Positions 24,462 through 33,374 of a stretch of 64,000 bases of DNA are shown here, in pieces. The notes beneath the pieces were generated by a model, which made no database searches, was not told the origin of the DNA, and saw only the letters and a list, made by a program, of their open reading frames with translations. Origin of the DNA: Desulfurella acetivorans A63 (GTDB lineage: Bacteria > Campylobacterota_A > Desulfurellia > Desulfurellales > Desulfurellaceae); the NCBI GenBank assembly GCA_000517565.1, contig CP007051.1:1077039-1141038 (forward strand), in the 5' to 3' direction. How positions within the stretch are numbered: position 1 is the stretch's first letter; each line of letters starts with the position of its first letter. Made by a program: the position numbers and the translations under genes.

Positions 24462-26645
24462 CTAAAATGTTAAGCTTGCAGTTAAACTCGCATTAAACGG
24501 CTCGCCTGGATAAAAACTTGTATTTCCAGCAAGCGCATCATCCATTGAGTTTATAACAGCAATGTATTTTTTATTTAATATGTTGTTTAATTGGAGTGAT
24601 AGTTTGAGTTCGTGCATTTTGTAGATATTTTTAAGTGTATAATTTATTTGTGCATTAAGTGTAGCATAAGATGCCACTTCTTGTGTGTGACCTGCGTCTG
24701 CATACCTTGATCCTACATAAATAACAGAAGGTATAAACTGCCACTTATCATAATTTACAATAAATCCGCTTTTTATAAGCCATTTTGGCACATCAACAAT
24801 TTGCTTATCCTTGCAACCAATCAAGCTACCTTGGTAGCTAATATCATTATCGTAGGTTAATCTAGTAAATGAAGGATTAAAAAAGAATGTGAGGTAATCA
24901 TTAACATAAGCATTAAATGCAAGCTCAAAACCATAACCTGTAGCTTTGCCGATATTTTGTTGATAGTTTAACTTAACACGGGGGTCATAAACTGTTGTTA
25001 GTAAATCTTTTTGTTTTGAGTAAAAAAATGTTGGCAAAATATCAAACCATGAACCTCTAATGCGTGCACCTAAATCAATATTATCTGAACGCTCAATATT
25101 GTACCCATCAAAAAGATCATTTAGCGTTATGTGCGCTTGTTGAAATTTTGCTCTATTTGAATTATATATATTTACAAGTGGCATGTAAGCATATGGTCTA
25201 ATAAAGTTTCTGCCATAGTTTATATAAAGTTCAAACTCATCACTAAATTTATAAGATAGGCCTACGTTCGGCAACCATATATCGTAAAGTCTTTTCTTTC
25301 TGTCTAAGTCTGGCGCTCTAACCAAACTATATGGGGCAGTTTTGCTTGTTACATAGCCTTGTGAAGCAGAATCGTTAAATCTAAAATACTTTATACCTGC
25401 CTGGGCTTTAAATTTTTGGTCTTCAAAAGCAACCTGTAAAAATGGTGATTTTATATATGAATCACCAGTTGTTGCAAATACACCATAGCCTCTATAAGAT
25501 AAATTATCACCTAAAATTGCATAATTTTGTGAATATATATCCATATTGGAAACTTCGTATTGCATACCACTTGAAACTTTAAAATGATTAACATTTAGAT
25601 CAAACTGTGCAATAATACCTTTTTTATCTATATCTCTTGTTCTTTTTTGAACAATATTTTGTGGAGAAATACCTTGCCAGATATGTGTATTTTCCTTAGA
25701 ATAATACGGTTTTAGCACTACATCAAAAATATTGGTTGGTTTTATTGTTAAAATGCTAAAAAAATCAGTATTTTGAAAATCACCATGATTATACCCAAAA
25801 TAGTTTATATCTTTTGAAGCAACAGATGTTTTTGAACTATTATAATCAAGGTTTGTATCGTCAATTTGAGCATAACTCAAAGCTCTATAAAGATTTTGTT
25901 TTACAAAATTATAATTGAAAAAAACTTTAGCATCAAACACATCGCCAACTGGTTGATCAAGCATAAAATTTACATTGTTCCTTGGGCCGATCTCACCAGG
26001 ACCTCTCCATTTATTTGCAATGCCGTATGAGTATGACACACTAAATCTTGTATTGGTTTTATCGATATTTCCAGAATCAAACCTGAAAAAATTTTCGTAC
26101 AATTCATAAGAGCCATAAGTTTGCTGCATTTTAAACTGTGTTGTTTTAAGTGGCCATAATGGTACAAGCTCAATTGCTCCACCTCTATTTCCAACGCCTA
26201 CGCCTAAGCTTGCTGGCATTGCAGATTCGTAAACTTTTATTGCCTTAAAATTTTGCATATTGTAAATATAATCTCTGGGTCCCATAGGGTTTCCGCCATA
26301 ATTTGGTATGCCTTCTACTGTCATTGCCCCCAAATAACCACGCACACCTCTAATTCTAACATTTGTGCCTTCTGCATAAAGTCCACTTGAATCTGCATTT
26401 TCAATGCTAACATCAGGCAATATATTAATCGCATTATAAACGCTTGTTTGTGCTTGTGTTCCCCCTAAATCCATACCTTGTTTTGTTACCTCTAAACCGG
26501 AAAAAACAGTTTGTTCTGTTTGTTTGGTGGGTTCAATAATTGGTGTTGCGCTTATATTTACAGCTTCTAATTTTTTTGAATCATCGGCAAAAGCGTAGTT
26601 CGAAAGGATTGTTAAAAAAAGACACACTAACCACACTCGCTTCAT
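24462..26645 (-). CDS. TonB-dependent outer-membrane receptor
   Basis: 727 residues: signal peptide (1-20, 'NYAFA' then D-D), plug domain (about 40-165) with 'NVRIRGVRGYLGAMTVEGIPNYGG' split across the conserved plug core, and a C-terminal 22-strand barrel ending in F ('NASLTASLTF'). It takes a metal complex or cofactor across the outer membrane using TonB energy. It heads the uptake operon, nine bases before the FmdE-like gene. The ligand is unknown; nikR nearby favours a nickel complex, and Fe-siderophore, heme or cobalamin are alternatives. Confidence 0.9.
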   Translation of the reverse strand: MKRVWLVCLFLTILSNYAFADDSKKLEAVNISATPIIEPTKQTEQTVFSGLEVTKQGMDLGGTQAQTSVYNAINILPDVSIENADSSGLYAEGTNVRIRGVRGYLGAMTVEGIPNYGGNPMGPRDYIYNMQNFKAIKVYESAMPASLGVGVGNRGGAIELVPLWPLKTTQFKMQQTYGSYELYENFFRFDSGNIDKTNTRFSVSYSYGIANKWRGPGEIGPRNNVNFMLDQPVGDVFDAKVFFNYNFVKQNLYRALSYAQIDDTNLDYNSSKTSVASKDINYFGYNHGDFQNTDFFSILTIKPTNIFDVVLKPYYSKENTHIWQGISPQNIVQKRTRDIDKKGIIAQFDLNVNHFKVSSGMQYEVSNMDIYSQNYAILGDNLSYRGYGVFATTGDSYIKSPFLQVAFEDQKFKAQAGIKYFRFNDSASQGYVTSKTAPYSLVRAPDLDRKKRLYDIWLPNVGLSYKFSDEFELYINYGRNFIRPYAYMPLVNIYNSNRAKFQQAHITLNDLFDGYNIERSDNIDLGARIRGSWFDILPTFFYSKQKDLLTTVYDPRVKLNYQQNIGKATGYGFELAFNAYVNDYLTFFFNPSFTRLTYDNDISYQGSLIGCKDKQIVDVPKWLIKSGFIVNYDKWQFIPSVIYVGSRYADAGHTQEVASYATLNAQINYTLKNIYKMHELKLSLQLNNILNKKYIAVINSMDDALAGNTSFYPGEPFNASLTASLTF

Positions 26646-26656
26646 CTTCCCCCTCC

Positions 26657-26714
26657 TAATATTATAAATTATAGTTCCGTAATATTATTTATCACAGTGG
26701 TAATTGTTTGTCAA
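26657..26714 (-). promoter_or_regulatory. Promoter and possible operator of the metal-uptake operon
   Basis: Minus strand: TTGACA (26714-26709), 17 bases, TAAATA (26691-26686). Two copies of the palindrome TAATATTA lie at 26680-26687 (over the -10) and 26657-26664, giving an inverted repeat AATATTA-N15-TAATATT just before the ribosome site AGGAGG. The nikR promoter also contains TAATATT. This is a candidate repressor site, not a known consensus. Confidence 0.45.
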
Positions 26715-26722
26715 TAAAAAAA

Positions 26723-27304
26723 TTAGTTTTTGAGGTTTTTTTCTAAAGAATAAGAAATTAAAACAACAAACATTGATATAGAGTAACTCACAAGCACATT
26801 GCTCAAATAATGCTTACATAAAAACATTCTTGATAGGCCAACAAGTATTGCCCACAAAATAAGTAAAATTCCAATTTTTTTGTTTTTTGCAAAAATGCTA
26901 AATGCTAAAGTTGCATTTAAAACAGTATGACCAGAAGGCATACTGTCGAAATCATGCCTAAATGTAAACGGATAAAAACCATAAATATTATCTTTTATAT
27001 ACATAATTGGCCTTGCCTGTCCAAGCATATATTTTAGTACTATAACCAAGGTATCTGCAAGAATTATTGATACACACATTATAAATACAAACTGTCTTAA
27101 AGGCTTAATCCAAAAAGATAAAAAAACGATCAAAGAAACAGTTAAAAAAACCCACTCAAAAGACCCAATTTCGCTGATTTTGTCAAAAAAAGGTAAAAAT
27201 ATTTTTTTATTGCATAAAAACACGCAAATATATCTATCAAATGCAAATATTGATACTACACCAAAAATAAGCAAAATAAAGGCTGTTATGTAGTATTTTT
27301 TCAC
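26723..27304 (-). CDS. PAP2-family membrane phosphatase
   Basis: 193 residues, about five to six transmembrane helices. Phosphatase motifs: 'KYMLGQARP' (K-x6-R-P), 'PSGH', and 'SRMFLCKHYLSN' for S-R-x5-H-x3-D. The last motif has N where the family has a catalytic-relay Asp, which may lower activity. Relatives dephosphorylate phosphatidic acid, undecaprenyl diphosphate or lipid A on the outer face of the inner membrane. It overlaps the DUF4337 gene upstream by four bases. Confidence 0.8.
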   Translation of the reverse strand: MKKYYITAFILLIFGVVSIFAFDRYICVFLCNKKIFLPFFDKISEIGSFEWVFLTVSLIVFLSFWIKPLRQFVFIMCVSIILADTLVIVLKYMLGQARPIMYIKDNIYGFYPFTFRHDFDSMPSGHTVLNATLAFSIFAKNKKIGILLILWAILVGLSRMFLCKHYLSNVLVSYSISMFVVLISYSLEKNLKN

Positions 27305-27858
27305 AAAACCTCAACCAAAAAAATTAACAAACCTGCTGTAAATGATAAAAGAGAAACATACCAAAAAATTTTTCGTCTTGTAATAGCTGAAATAGATGCA
27401 ACGGCTATGCTAAGCTGTATTATGATTTGTGCTATTAAAAACTTATGGTGTTTTTCAAAGTTATGATTACTTTTTTCCTGAAATTCTTTAACTTTTTCCT
27501 CAAGCTTTTGTGCATCTTGTTTTATTTGTTTCTTTTCTTGACTGTAACGCTGGGCTTGCAATTTAAACTTTTCCTTTTTTGTAAGGTCATAGGCAATTGA
27601 ATACATATTTTCCCTTATTACCTTAGCTTGATAGTAACCCCAAGTATCAGAAGCCTTATTTTGCATTAAAACAGCATCGTTTTTATTTAAAATAGTTTGA
27701 GTAATATAAAGTTCAGAGTTTAATCCAACCAAAGCCGCCAAGATTGCCATAAAGGTAGTTGTAAGAGATACCCAAAATAACCATTTGTTTTTTTGACTAG
27801 CTTCTTTTAAAGCTTCTTCTATTAGTTCTTTTGATTTTTCTTCAACCGGCGATTCCAT
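27301..27858 (-). CDS. DUF4337-like membrane protein
   Basis: 185 residues: a short cytoplasmic N-terminus, a transmembrane helix at about 27-46, a long charged coiled-coil section (about 90-135, 'KQDAQKLEEKVKEFQEK') and two C-terminal transmembrane helices. 'ASDTWGYYQAK' is the recognisable family motif. Function is unknown. No ribosome site precedes the ATG, and a -10 (TAATAT) ends seven bases before it, so it may be translated from a leaderless mRNA. The stop overlaps the PAP2 gene start. Confidence 0.7.
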   Translation of the reverse strand: MESPVEEKSKELIEEALKEASQKNKWLFWVSLTTTFMAILAALVGLNSELYITQTILNKNDAVLMQNKASDTWGYYQAKVIRENMYSIAYDLTKKEKFKLQAQRYSQEKKQIKQDAQKLEEKVKEFQEKSNHNFEKHHKFLIAQIIIQLSIAVASISAITRRKIFWYVSLLSFTAGLLIFLVEVL

Positions 27859-27865
27859 AACTTAA

Positions 27866-27917
27866 ATATTACAAATTTTTAAAAAAGAAGTCAACCAAGA
27901 CTTAAAGCAGTCTTGGT
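27866..27917 (-). promoter_or_regulatory. Terminator of the upstream gene merging into a promoter
   Basis: On the minus strand an 8-bp stem (27894-27901 with 27910-27917, loop of eight) directly follows the COG4705 stop and is followed by a T-run, a Rho-independent terminator. The next bases form TTGACT (27894-27889), 17-base spacer, TAATAT (27871-27866), a promoter for the DUF4337 gene whose start point would coincide with the ATG at 27858. Confidence 0.55.
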
Positions 27918-28705
27918 CAATTCTTTTTTACTTTTTCACAGGAAAGCATATTTTGTCTATTCAATCTCAAATGTGCTATAAAAATTAAAAAACTGATAAT
28001 TAAAAACTCTACAATTGAAGCATTTAGCGTTCCAAGCTCCAAGCCGTGCATATTAACAGGTTTTGTTAACAAGTCGCCAAAAGTTGCCCCAAATGGCCTT
28101 GTAAAAACAAAAGCAACCCAAAACAGTACAACCGGGCTTACCTTGCTAAAATAATGCAAACTCAAAACAATCAAAATAACAGCACTTGTTACTAATGTGC
28201 CGCCTAAATAGCTCAAACGTAAACTATCTGATAGAAAATCTCCGAATGCTGTCCCCAAGCTATTTGAAAAAAGCACTGCTACCCAAAAAAATACTTCTTT
28301 TCTAAAGTCAGTCATTGGGTAAATACTTAAGTCTCTGTATTTTTTATACCACAAAAATAATGTTGCAAACAATGCGCTTGACAAAATTAAACTACCCAAA
28401 GGATAACCTAAATGAAGTGTCCTATCTAAAAGATCGGATATTTCTGTACCTACAGTGGTTGTGCCAATAATTGCTAGCCAAAAATACAATGGTACATACT
28501 TTTTAGAGCTTAGCTGCGCAAAAAGTGTAATTGCCAAAAAACTCATTGTAATAACAAGCGTTAAGCTATAGCCCAAACTGAGCGTCATTGACAAAAAATC
28601 CCCAAACGTTTCACCAAGCGTTGTTGCAACAATTTTTGTAAGCCAAAAAATCACACCTACTTGAGCTACTTTGTTTAAAAGTTCAGGTTCTTTTAGATCT
28701 TGCAT
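27917..28705 (-). CDS. COG4705-type repeat membrane protein
   Basis: 262 residues from the ATG at 28705, which has an AAGGAGG site; an upstream in-frame ATG-like start at 28729 lacks one. It is built of four repeats of about 60 residues, each with two helices and a T-x-G-x-x-x-x-D core ('TLGETFGDFL', 'TVGTEISDLL', 'SLGTAFGDFL', 'PFGATFGDLL'), giving about eight transmembrane segments. This matches uncharacterised membrane-anchored proteins of COG4705. Function unknown; the four conserved intramembrane Asp suggest a pore or carrier for a cation. Confidence 0.75.
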   Translation of the reverse strand: MQDLKEPELLNKVAQVGVIFWLTKIVATTLGETFGDFLSMTLSLGYSLTLVITMSFLAITLFAQLSSKKYVPLYFWLAIIGTTTVGTEISDLLDRTLHLGYPLGSLILSSALFATLFLWYKKYRDLSIYPMTDFRKEVFFWVAVLFSNSLGTAFGDFLSDSLRLSYLGGTLVTSAVILIVLSLHYFSKVSPVVLFWVAFVFTRPFGATFGDLLTKPVNMHGLELGTLNASIVEFLIISFLIFIAHLRLNRQNMLSCEKVKKN

Positions 28706-28762
28706 ATACACCTCCTTAATTTTTTTCAAAGAGGATTTTATTTATTAAACATTAATGTATGA

Positions 28763-29062
28763 TTAACGTTTTGGCTCAATAGAGTCTTTTAATTCTTTTA
28801 ATGCATTTTTTAGAGAACAAATACCACAAGAATGGCACAAAAAAACCGGTTTATTTGTTTTTTTTGAAAACTTAGCCACTTGATTTTTTGCTGGATGAGA
28901 AACTTTGTTTGTAAACACAATAAGCGCATCAACTTCACCAATTTTTGATGAAAAATCTGTAACGCGCTTTGTAAAAACTTTGAGCTTTATACCCATTTTG
29001 TTTGCAACTTTAATATAATCATCTTCTAACCTATCCATGCCTCCGACAACTAACACACACAT
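28763..29062 (-). CDS. DUF2325 domain protein
   Basis: 99-100 residues, Rossmann-like: 'VLVVGGMDRLEDDYI' at the N-terminus, a central 'DALIVFTNKVSHPAKN', and a C-terminal Cys pair ('CHSCGIC'), all typical of the small DUF2325 family of unknown function. Two ATGs are adjacent; the second (29062) is better spaced from GGAGG. The next gene on the strand (COG4705-type) follows 57 bases later. Confidence 0.75.
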   Translation of the reverse strand: MCVLVVGGMDRLEDDYIKVANKMGIKLKVFTKRVTDFSSKIGEVDALIVFTNKVSHPAKNQVAKFSKKTNKPVFLCHSCGICSLKNALKELKDSIEPKR

Positions 29063-29143
29063 CATACACCTCCAGAAATTATATTATTCTAATTTTATTA
29101 TATTTATCTAACATTGTCAATAAAAATTTTCAAACTAAAATAC

Positions 29144-29171
29144 TTGAAAATTGGCTCATATTTGTTATACT
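29144..29171 (+). promoter_or_regulatory. Promoter of the tRNA-Ser pair
   Basis: TTGAAA (29144-29149), 16 bases, TATACT (29166-29171), ending 11 bases before the first tRNA, which is the expected distance for a tRNA operon with a short leader. Confidence 0.65.
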
Positions 29172-29182
29172 AACAAAAGATC

Positions 29183-29272
29183 GGAGGAGTGGCCGAGTGG
29201 TTTAAGGCGGCGGTCTTGAAAACCGTTGAAGGTGCAAGCCTTCCGTGGGTTCGAATCCTACCTCCTCCGCCA
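29183..29272 (+). tRNA. tRNA-Ser (anticodon UGA)
   Basis: Ninety bases including encoded CCA. The acceptor stem GGAGGAG (29183-29189) pairs with CTCCTCC (29262-29268), discriminator G. Anticodon loop C-T-TGA-A-A gives UGA at 29217-29219, reading UCA and UCG codons. A long variable arm and T-loop GGTTCGAATCC are present, as required for a type II tRNA. Confidence 0.95.
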
Positions 29273-29283
29273 TTTTTTTATTT

Positions 29284-29377
<94 letters not shown>

Positions 29378-29383
29378 GTTTTT

Positions 29384-30052
29384 ATGCAAATTCAAATTGT
29401 TTATTCCAAACGAAAAACTATAAGCCTTATTATTTCAAATGATGGTAACTTGCAAATAAGAGCTCCTTTTGGCACAAAAAGAAGTACCATAGACAATATT
29501 GTACAAGACAAAAAATGCTGGATTGAAAGAAAAATAAGCGAAATTAAACAAATTGCTTTACCAGCAAAAAAAACTTATAATAACGGCGAAAAATTTTACT
29601 ATCTGGGTAAAATTTATGAACTTAAAATAGTAAAAGCCGATAAAAACAGTGCTTCTTTGCTGGATGGAATACTTTTATTATCTATAAAAAAACAATCAAG
29701 CACAAAAACAGTTTTAATTAATTGGTACAAAGAACAAGCTCTAAATTTTATAAAAACTCGTTTAAATTACTACTCAAACCTGCTTAATTGTACATTTAAA
29801 AGCGTAAATATTACAAGCGCAAAAAAAAGACTGGGCTCTTGCGATTTTAACGGTAATTTAAGGTTTAGCTTTTATAATATTTTGCTTGATCAAGCTTATA
29901 TTGATTATGTCGTTATTCATGAGCTTTGCCACTTGTTTTACCTAAATCACTCAAAAAATTTCTGGCAAAAAGTAGAAAGTATCATGCCTGATTTTAAACA
30001 AAAAAGATTGTGGATTAGAAAAAACTTTTATATAATAGCAAACAGCTTATGA
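29384..30052 (+). CDS. YgjP-type (DUF45) zinc metallopeptidase
   Basis: 222 residues. The C-terminal half has the gluzincin-like active site 'VIHELCHLFYLNHSKNFW': HExxH supplies two zinc ligands and Glu the base, with the N-H-S-x-x-F-W block specific to the YgjP/DUF45 family. The N-terminal half is the beta-rich DUF45 domain with 'RAPFGTKRS'. Substrates are not known; relatives are often near restriction or tRNA genes. The ATG lies six bases after a tRNA gene and no ribosome site other than tRNA sequence is seen. It overlaps the next gene as ATGA. Confidence 0.8.
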   Translation: MQIQIVYSKRKTISLIISNDGNLQIRAPFGTKRSTIDNIVQDKKCWIERKISEIKQIALPAKKTYNNGEKFYYLGKIYELKIVKADKNSASLLDGILLLSIKKQSSTKTVLINWYKEQALNFIKTRLNYYSNLLNCTFKSVNITSAKKRLGSCDFNGNLRFSFYNILLDQAYIDYVVIHELCHLFYLNHSKNFWQKVESIMPDFKQKRLWIRKNFYIIANSL

Positions 30053-30999
30053 TAACAAAAACAATAGTAAATGAAAATCCTGTAATTTATAGTTCTTTTC
30101 CTACTATGACAACCTATAAAGATTATTTAGTAATTTTTTTTAGGCAGGGTTTGGTTGATAAAAGTAATCCACACGGCTTTCATGGTAAGGTAAAATGTGT
30201 CAAAATTAAACTAACTGACTTGAAAAAACTTTTTGATCAAAACTGTTCACTTAATATCCAAGAAGAAATCGTTTTTGAAAGCCAAAACGAGTTAGATGCA
30301 ATCGTATCAAAATTAAGCGATAATCTGTATACGCTTGCCACAAGAATATTTGTTAAAGACAAGATAAACGATGTATTTTTATCCGTATCAAACGATTGCA
30401 ATTTTAAAGAAAGAATTAAAATAAACATTAAAGGTGTTACTTTAGCTGCAATGTATGGCAAAGCAATAAGTTTTGGTTCATATTATATATTTAGTGCGTA
30501 TGGTAGCTTAAAAAATGAAAACTTTACAAGACCTTTATTTATTGCAACAAGTGATTTTTATCATTTTGAATTGTTTAGTTATTTACAAAGCTCAAAAGAT
30601 TTAATGCTAAATGAAACTTCTGTGGTTAAAATTGACAGTAACTACATTGCATTTTCTCGCAAAGATACATATCCAGACTACGCGATATATTATAGTAGTA
30701 GCAAAAATTTATTAAATTGGGATTCACCAAAAAAATTAATTGATTTTGCCCTAGCCCCTATGGCAATCAATATAGATGGCAAAATTTTTGTAAGTTTTAG
30801 GGATAATCAAAATAATACAAACAAAATCAGCATCATTAATACAAAAACCTTAGAAAAAAAAGTAATTGATACATACAAAGGTAGTCTTTTTGATGGGGGT
30901 TACACAGATTTAGTTTTTATTGATGAGAATATATACATAATATACTATACAAATAACATAGCACCATTTATAAAAATGGTTAAACTCGAACCCTTTTAG
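30049..30999 (+). CDS. Propeller-like protein, sialidase/glycosidase-like repeats
   Basis: Not firmly recognised. 316 residues, no signal peptide, and repeated beta-strand blocks consistent with a five- or six-bladed propeller. Segments such as 'IAFSRKDTYPDYAIYYSSS' followed by 'LLNWDSPKKL' resemble the Asp-box regions of sialidase-like and GH43/GH32-like propellers, where an Arg contacts the ligand carboxylate. Catalytic residues cannot be assigned. It begins in the stop codon of the metallopeptidase gene and its end overlaps the convergent response-regulator gene by four bases. Confidence 0.5.
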   Translation: MITKTIVNENPVIYSSFPTMTTYKDYLVIFFRQGLVDKSNPHGFHGKVKCVKIKLTDLKKLFDQNCSLNIQEEIVFESQNELDAIVSKLSDNLYTLATRIFVKDKINDVFLSVSNDCNFKERIKINIKGVTLAAMYGKAISFGSYYIFSAYGSLKNENFTRPLFIATSDFYHFELFSYLQSSKDLMLNETSVVKIDSNYIAFSRKDTYPDYAIYYSSSKNLLNWDSPKKLIDFALAPMAINIDGKIFVSFRDNQNNTNKISIINTKTLEKKVIDTYKGSLFDGGYTDLVFIDENIYIIYYTNNIAPFIKMVKLEPF

Positions 31000-32288
31000 A
31001 TGCTTTTTTTGGTCACGCTTTCCAAAATAGGATAAACACGGTTTCGACCGTTTTCTTTCGCTAAATAAAGGTTTTTATCAGCTATTTTTACAAGTGTATC
31101 TATCTCCATCCCTTTAGTAAATTCAGCTACTCCTGCAGAAATTGTTATACTAAAAGATATTGTTTTGTATTTATTAAAAGTCATTATTGTTTGTGAAATT
31201 GTGGAACGTATTTTATTTGCAAGCAAACATGCACCATAAAGGTCAGTATTTGGCAGAGCAAGGCAAAATTCCTCGCCACCATATCGGCCAAATACATCTG
31301 CTCTTCTTGTCATTTTTAAAACAATTTCTGCAAGCTTTTTTAAAACAAAATCACCTATATCATGACCATAAGTATCATTAATCTTTTTAAAATAATCAAT
31401 ATCTAAGATTACAAAAGAAAGCGGTTTGTTTTCTCTAACACTTAGTGCTGTCAAATTTTCCAAAAAGTGAAAAAATGTGCGTCTGTTATATATACCCGTT
31501 AAATAATCCTTTTCAGATGTTTCTTTTAATTTTTTTATTAATTTGGAAATTCTTATATTTGCCCTAACTCTAGAAAAAAATTCATTAATATTGTATGGTT
31601 TATATATAAAATCATCGGCACCTAAATTTAAAATCTCAGATAGAATATCTTTTTCTTTAAATGCAGTAAGTCCAACTATTGGAATAAAGCTAAAACGCTC
31701 ATCAGACTTTAAAATACTAATAAGATCATAACCCGTGTATTGAGGTAAAAAAATATCCATCAATATAACATCTATATCTATACCACTAAGTAAATACCTC
31801 ATAGCTTCAACGGCATTATTTGCGCTTATTGGTTGCATGTTTTTAAGCCTAAGCTGCTGGCAAATTGTTTCATTTTGTATTGTGGAGTCTTCAATTACAA
31901 GTACATTACCTTCAGTCAATTCTTCATTGAAATAATCTAAAAGATAACGTAATAGTTGACCTTGCTTAAAAGGCTTTTTAAGAAAATCAAAAGCACCTAA
32001 ATTAAAAGCTTTTTTTTCGAAGTAATCGCCTTCATTTGCCGTTAAAATCACAACAGGTAAAAAAATTAAATTTAGTTCTTCCTTTATCCTTCGAAGCAAT
32101 TCAAAACCGCCCATTTGCGGCATTTCACCATCAATTATGGCAAAATCGAACCTTTGGTCTTTTAGCAAAAAATCATAAGCATATATACCGTCATCAAAAA
32201 TTTCCAAATCATAGTAATCTTGCAATTCTTTCTTTATAATTGCTCTAATAGTTGAGCTATCATCGCAAATTAAAATTCTTTTTTTCAC
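30996..32288 (-). CDS. PleD-type response regulator diguanylate cyclase
   Basis: 430 residues: REC1 (about 3-118, phospho-acceptor Asp in 'FAIIDGEMPQ'), REC2 (about 130-250, Asp in 'VILMDIFLPQ') and GGDEF (about 265-430) with the active 'RYGGEEF' and the inhibitory I-site R-x-x-D five residues before it ('RRADVFG'). It makes cyclic di-GMP when phosphorylated, and high product levels should feed back through the I-site. The cognate kinase is not adjacent. It ends a long minus-strand gene run, one base after pheA. Cyclic di-GMP output may act on the type IV pili also encoded in this window. Confidence 0.9.
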   Translation of the reverse strand: MKKRILICDDSSTIRAIIKKELQDYYDLEIFDDGIYAYDFLLKDQRFDFAIIDGEMPQMGGFELLRRIKEELNLIFLPVVILTANEGDYFEKKAFNLGAFDFLKKPFKQGQLLRYLLDYFNEELTEGNVLVIEDSTIQNETICQQLRLKNMQPISANNAVEAMRYLLSGIDIDVILMDIFLPQYTGYDLISILKSDERFSFIPIVGLTAFKEKDILSEILNLGADDFIYKPYNINEFFSRVRANIRISKLIKKLKETSEKDYLTGIYNRRTFFHFLENLTALSVRENKPLSFVILDIDYFKKINDTYGHDIGDFVLKKLAEIVLKMTRRADVFGRYGGEEFCLALPNTDLYGACLLANKIRSTISQTIMTFNKYKTISFSITISAGVAEFTKGMEIDTLVKIADKNLYLAKENGRNRVYPILESVTKKSI

Positions 32289-33368
32289 TTACTTTATGTA
32301 TTTTGGGTATGAACCTAAAAATTTAACAAAAGGTACTACTTCACTTAAGTTATCAAAAGCCCTTTTTACGCTTTCAGATTCTATATGTCCATCTATATCC
32401 ACATAAAATATGTAAGACCAATTTTCTTGTTTTGAAGGCCTGGATTCTATTCTTGTCAAATTTATCTGATTATCGTAGAATATTTTTAAAATAGAATAAA
32501 GCGCTCCGACTTTGTCATGTATTGAAAACATTAAAGAGGTTTTATCTTCACCGCTGGGTGATGGAATGTGTTTTCCAATAACCAAAAAACGGGTAACGTT
32601 GTTAATTTTATCTTCTATACCTTTTGCAAGTACATTTAAATCATATAAAGCACTTGCAGCCAAAGACGAAATGGCAGCAGCGGTTTTATCTTTTGCAGCA
32701 ATCTTTGCAGCTTTTGCTGTAGATGTTGTTTCAAGCAACATTGCATTTGGTAAGTGTTTTTTAAGCCAACTTTTACATTGTCCAAGTGCATTTGGGTGAG
32801 AATAAACCGTTTTTATCTCACTTAAGCTATTGGCTTTGGAAAGTAAATTATGCTTAATGTCAACCATAATCTCTGAGACTATCTTGACATTTGAGTTTAC
32901 AAACATATCCAGTGTATAGTTAACAACACCTTCAATAGAATTTTCTATTGGTACCACCCCAAAATCAGCTCTATCCTGCTCTACATCAAAAAATACATCT
33001 TCAATAGATTCTTCACTTTGATAGTATAAACTCGTGCCAAATTTTTCGATTGCAGCCTGATGTGTAAATGTAGCTTCCGGGCCTAAATAGCTAATTGTAA
33101 GAGGTTCTTCCATTTTAATCGAAGCACTCATAATTTCCCTAAAAATTGCTTTTAGGGAATTTTTATTCATATAGGTAAGTTTTAAGCTATCAAGCGTTTT
33201 GTATATCTGGTTTTCCCTTTCTGGAGCATAAAAAGACAAACCTTTTTCGCGTTTAATCTTACCTATTTCTTTTACAATTTCTGAACGCTTTTCTAAAAGC
33301 TCAATTATATTGTTGTCTATATTGTTAATCTGAGCTCTTAAAGTTTCTAAATCTTTATTATTCATCAT
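32289..33368 (-). CDS. pheA: Bifunctional chorismate mutase / prephenate dehydratase
   Basis: 359 residues in the usual P-protein order: AroQ-type chorismate mutase (about 1-85, 'LRAQINNIDNNIIELLEKR'), prephenate dehydratase (about 92-270, 'YLGPEATFTHQAA', 'GVVPIENSIEGVV', 'TRFLVIG') and an ACT domain (about 280-355, 'ESRPSKQENWSYIFYVDIDG') that binds phenylalanine for feedback inhibition. It converts chorismate via prephenate to phenylpyruvate. Six bases separate it from accA upstream. Confidence 0.95.
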   Translation of the reverse strand: MMNNKDLETLRAQINNIDNNIIELLEKRSEIVKEIGKIKREKGLSFYAPERENQIYKTLDSLKLTYMNKNSLKAIFREIMSASIKMEEPLTISYLGPEATFTHQAAIEKFGTSLYYQSEESIEDVFFDVEQDRADFGVVPIENSIEGVVNYTLDMFVNSNVKIVSEIMVDIKHNLLSKANSLSEIKTVYSHPNALGQCKSWLKKHLPNAMLLETTSTAKAAKIAAKDKTAAAISSLAASALYDLNVLAKGIEDKINNVTRFLVIGKHIPSPSGEDKTSLMFSIHDKVGALYSILKIFYDNQINLTRIESRPSKQENWSYIFYVDIDGHIESESVKRAFDNLSEVVPFVKFLGSYPKYIK

Positions 33369-33374
33369 TGCCTC

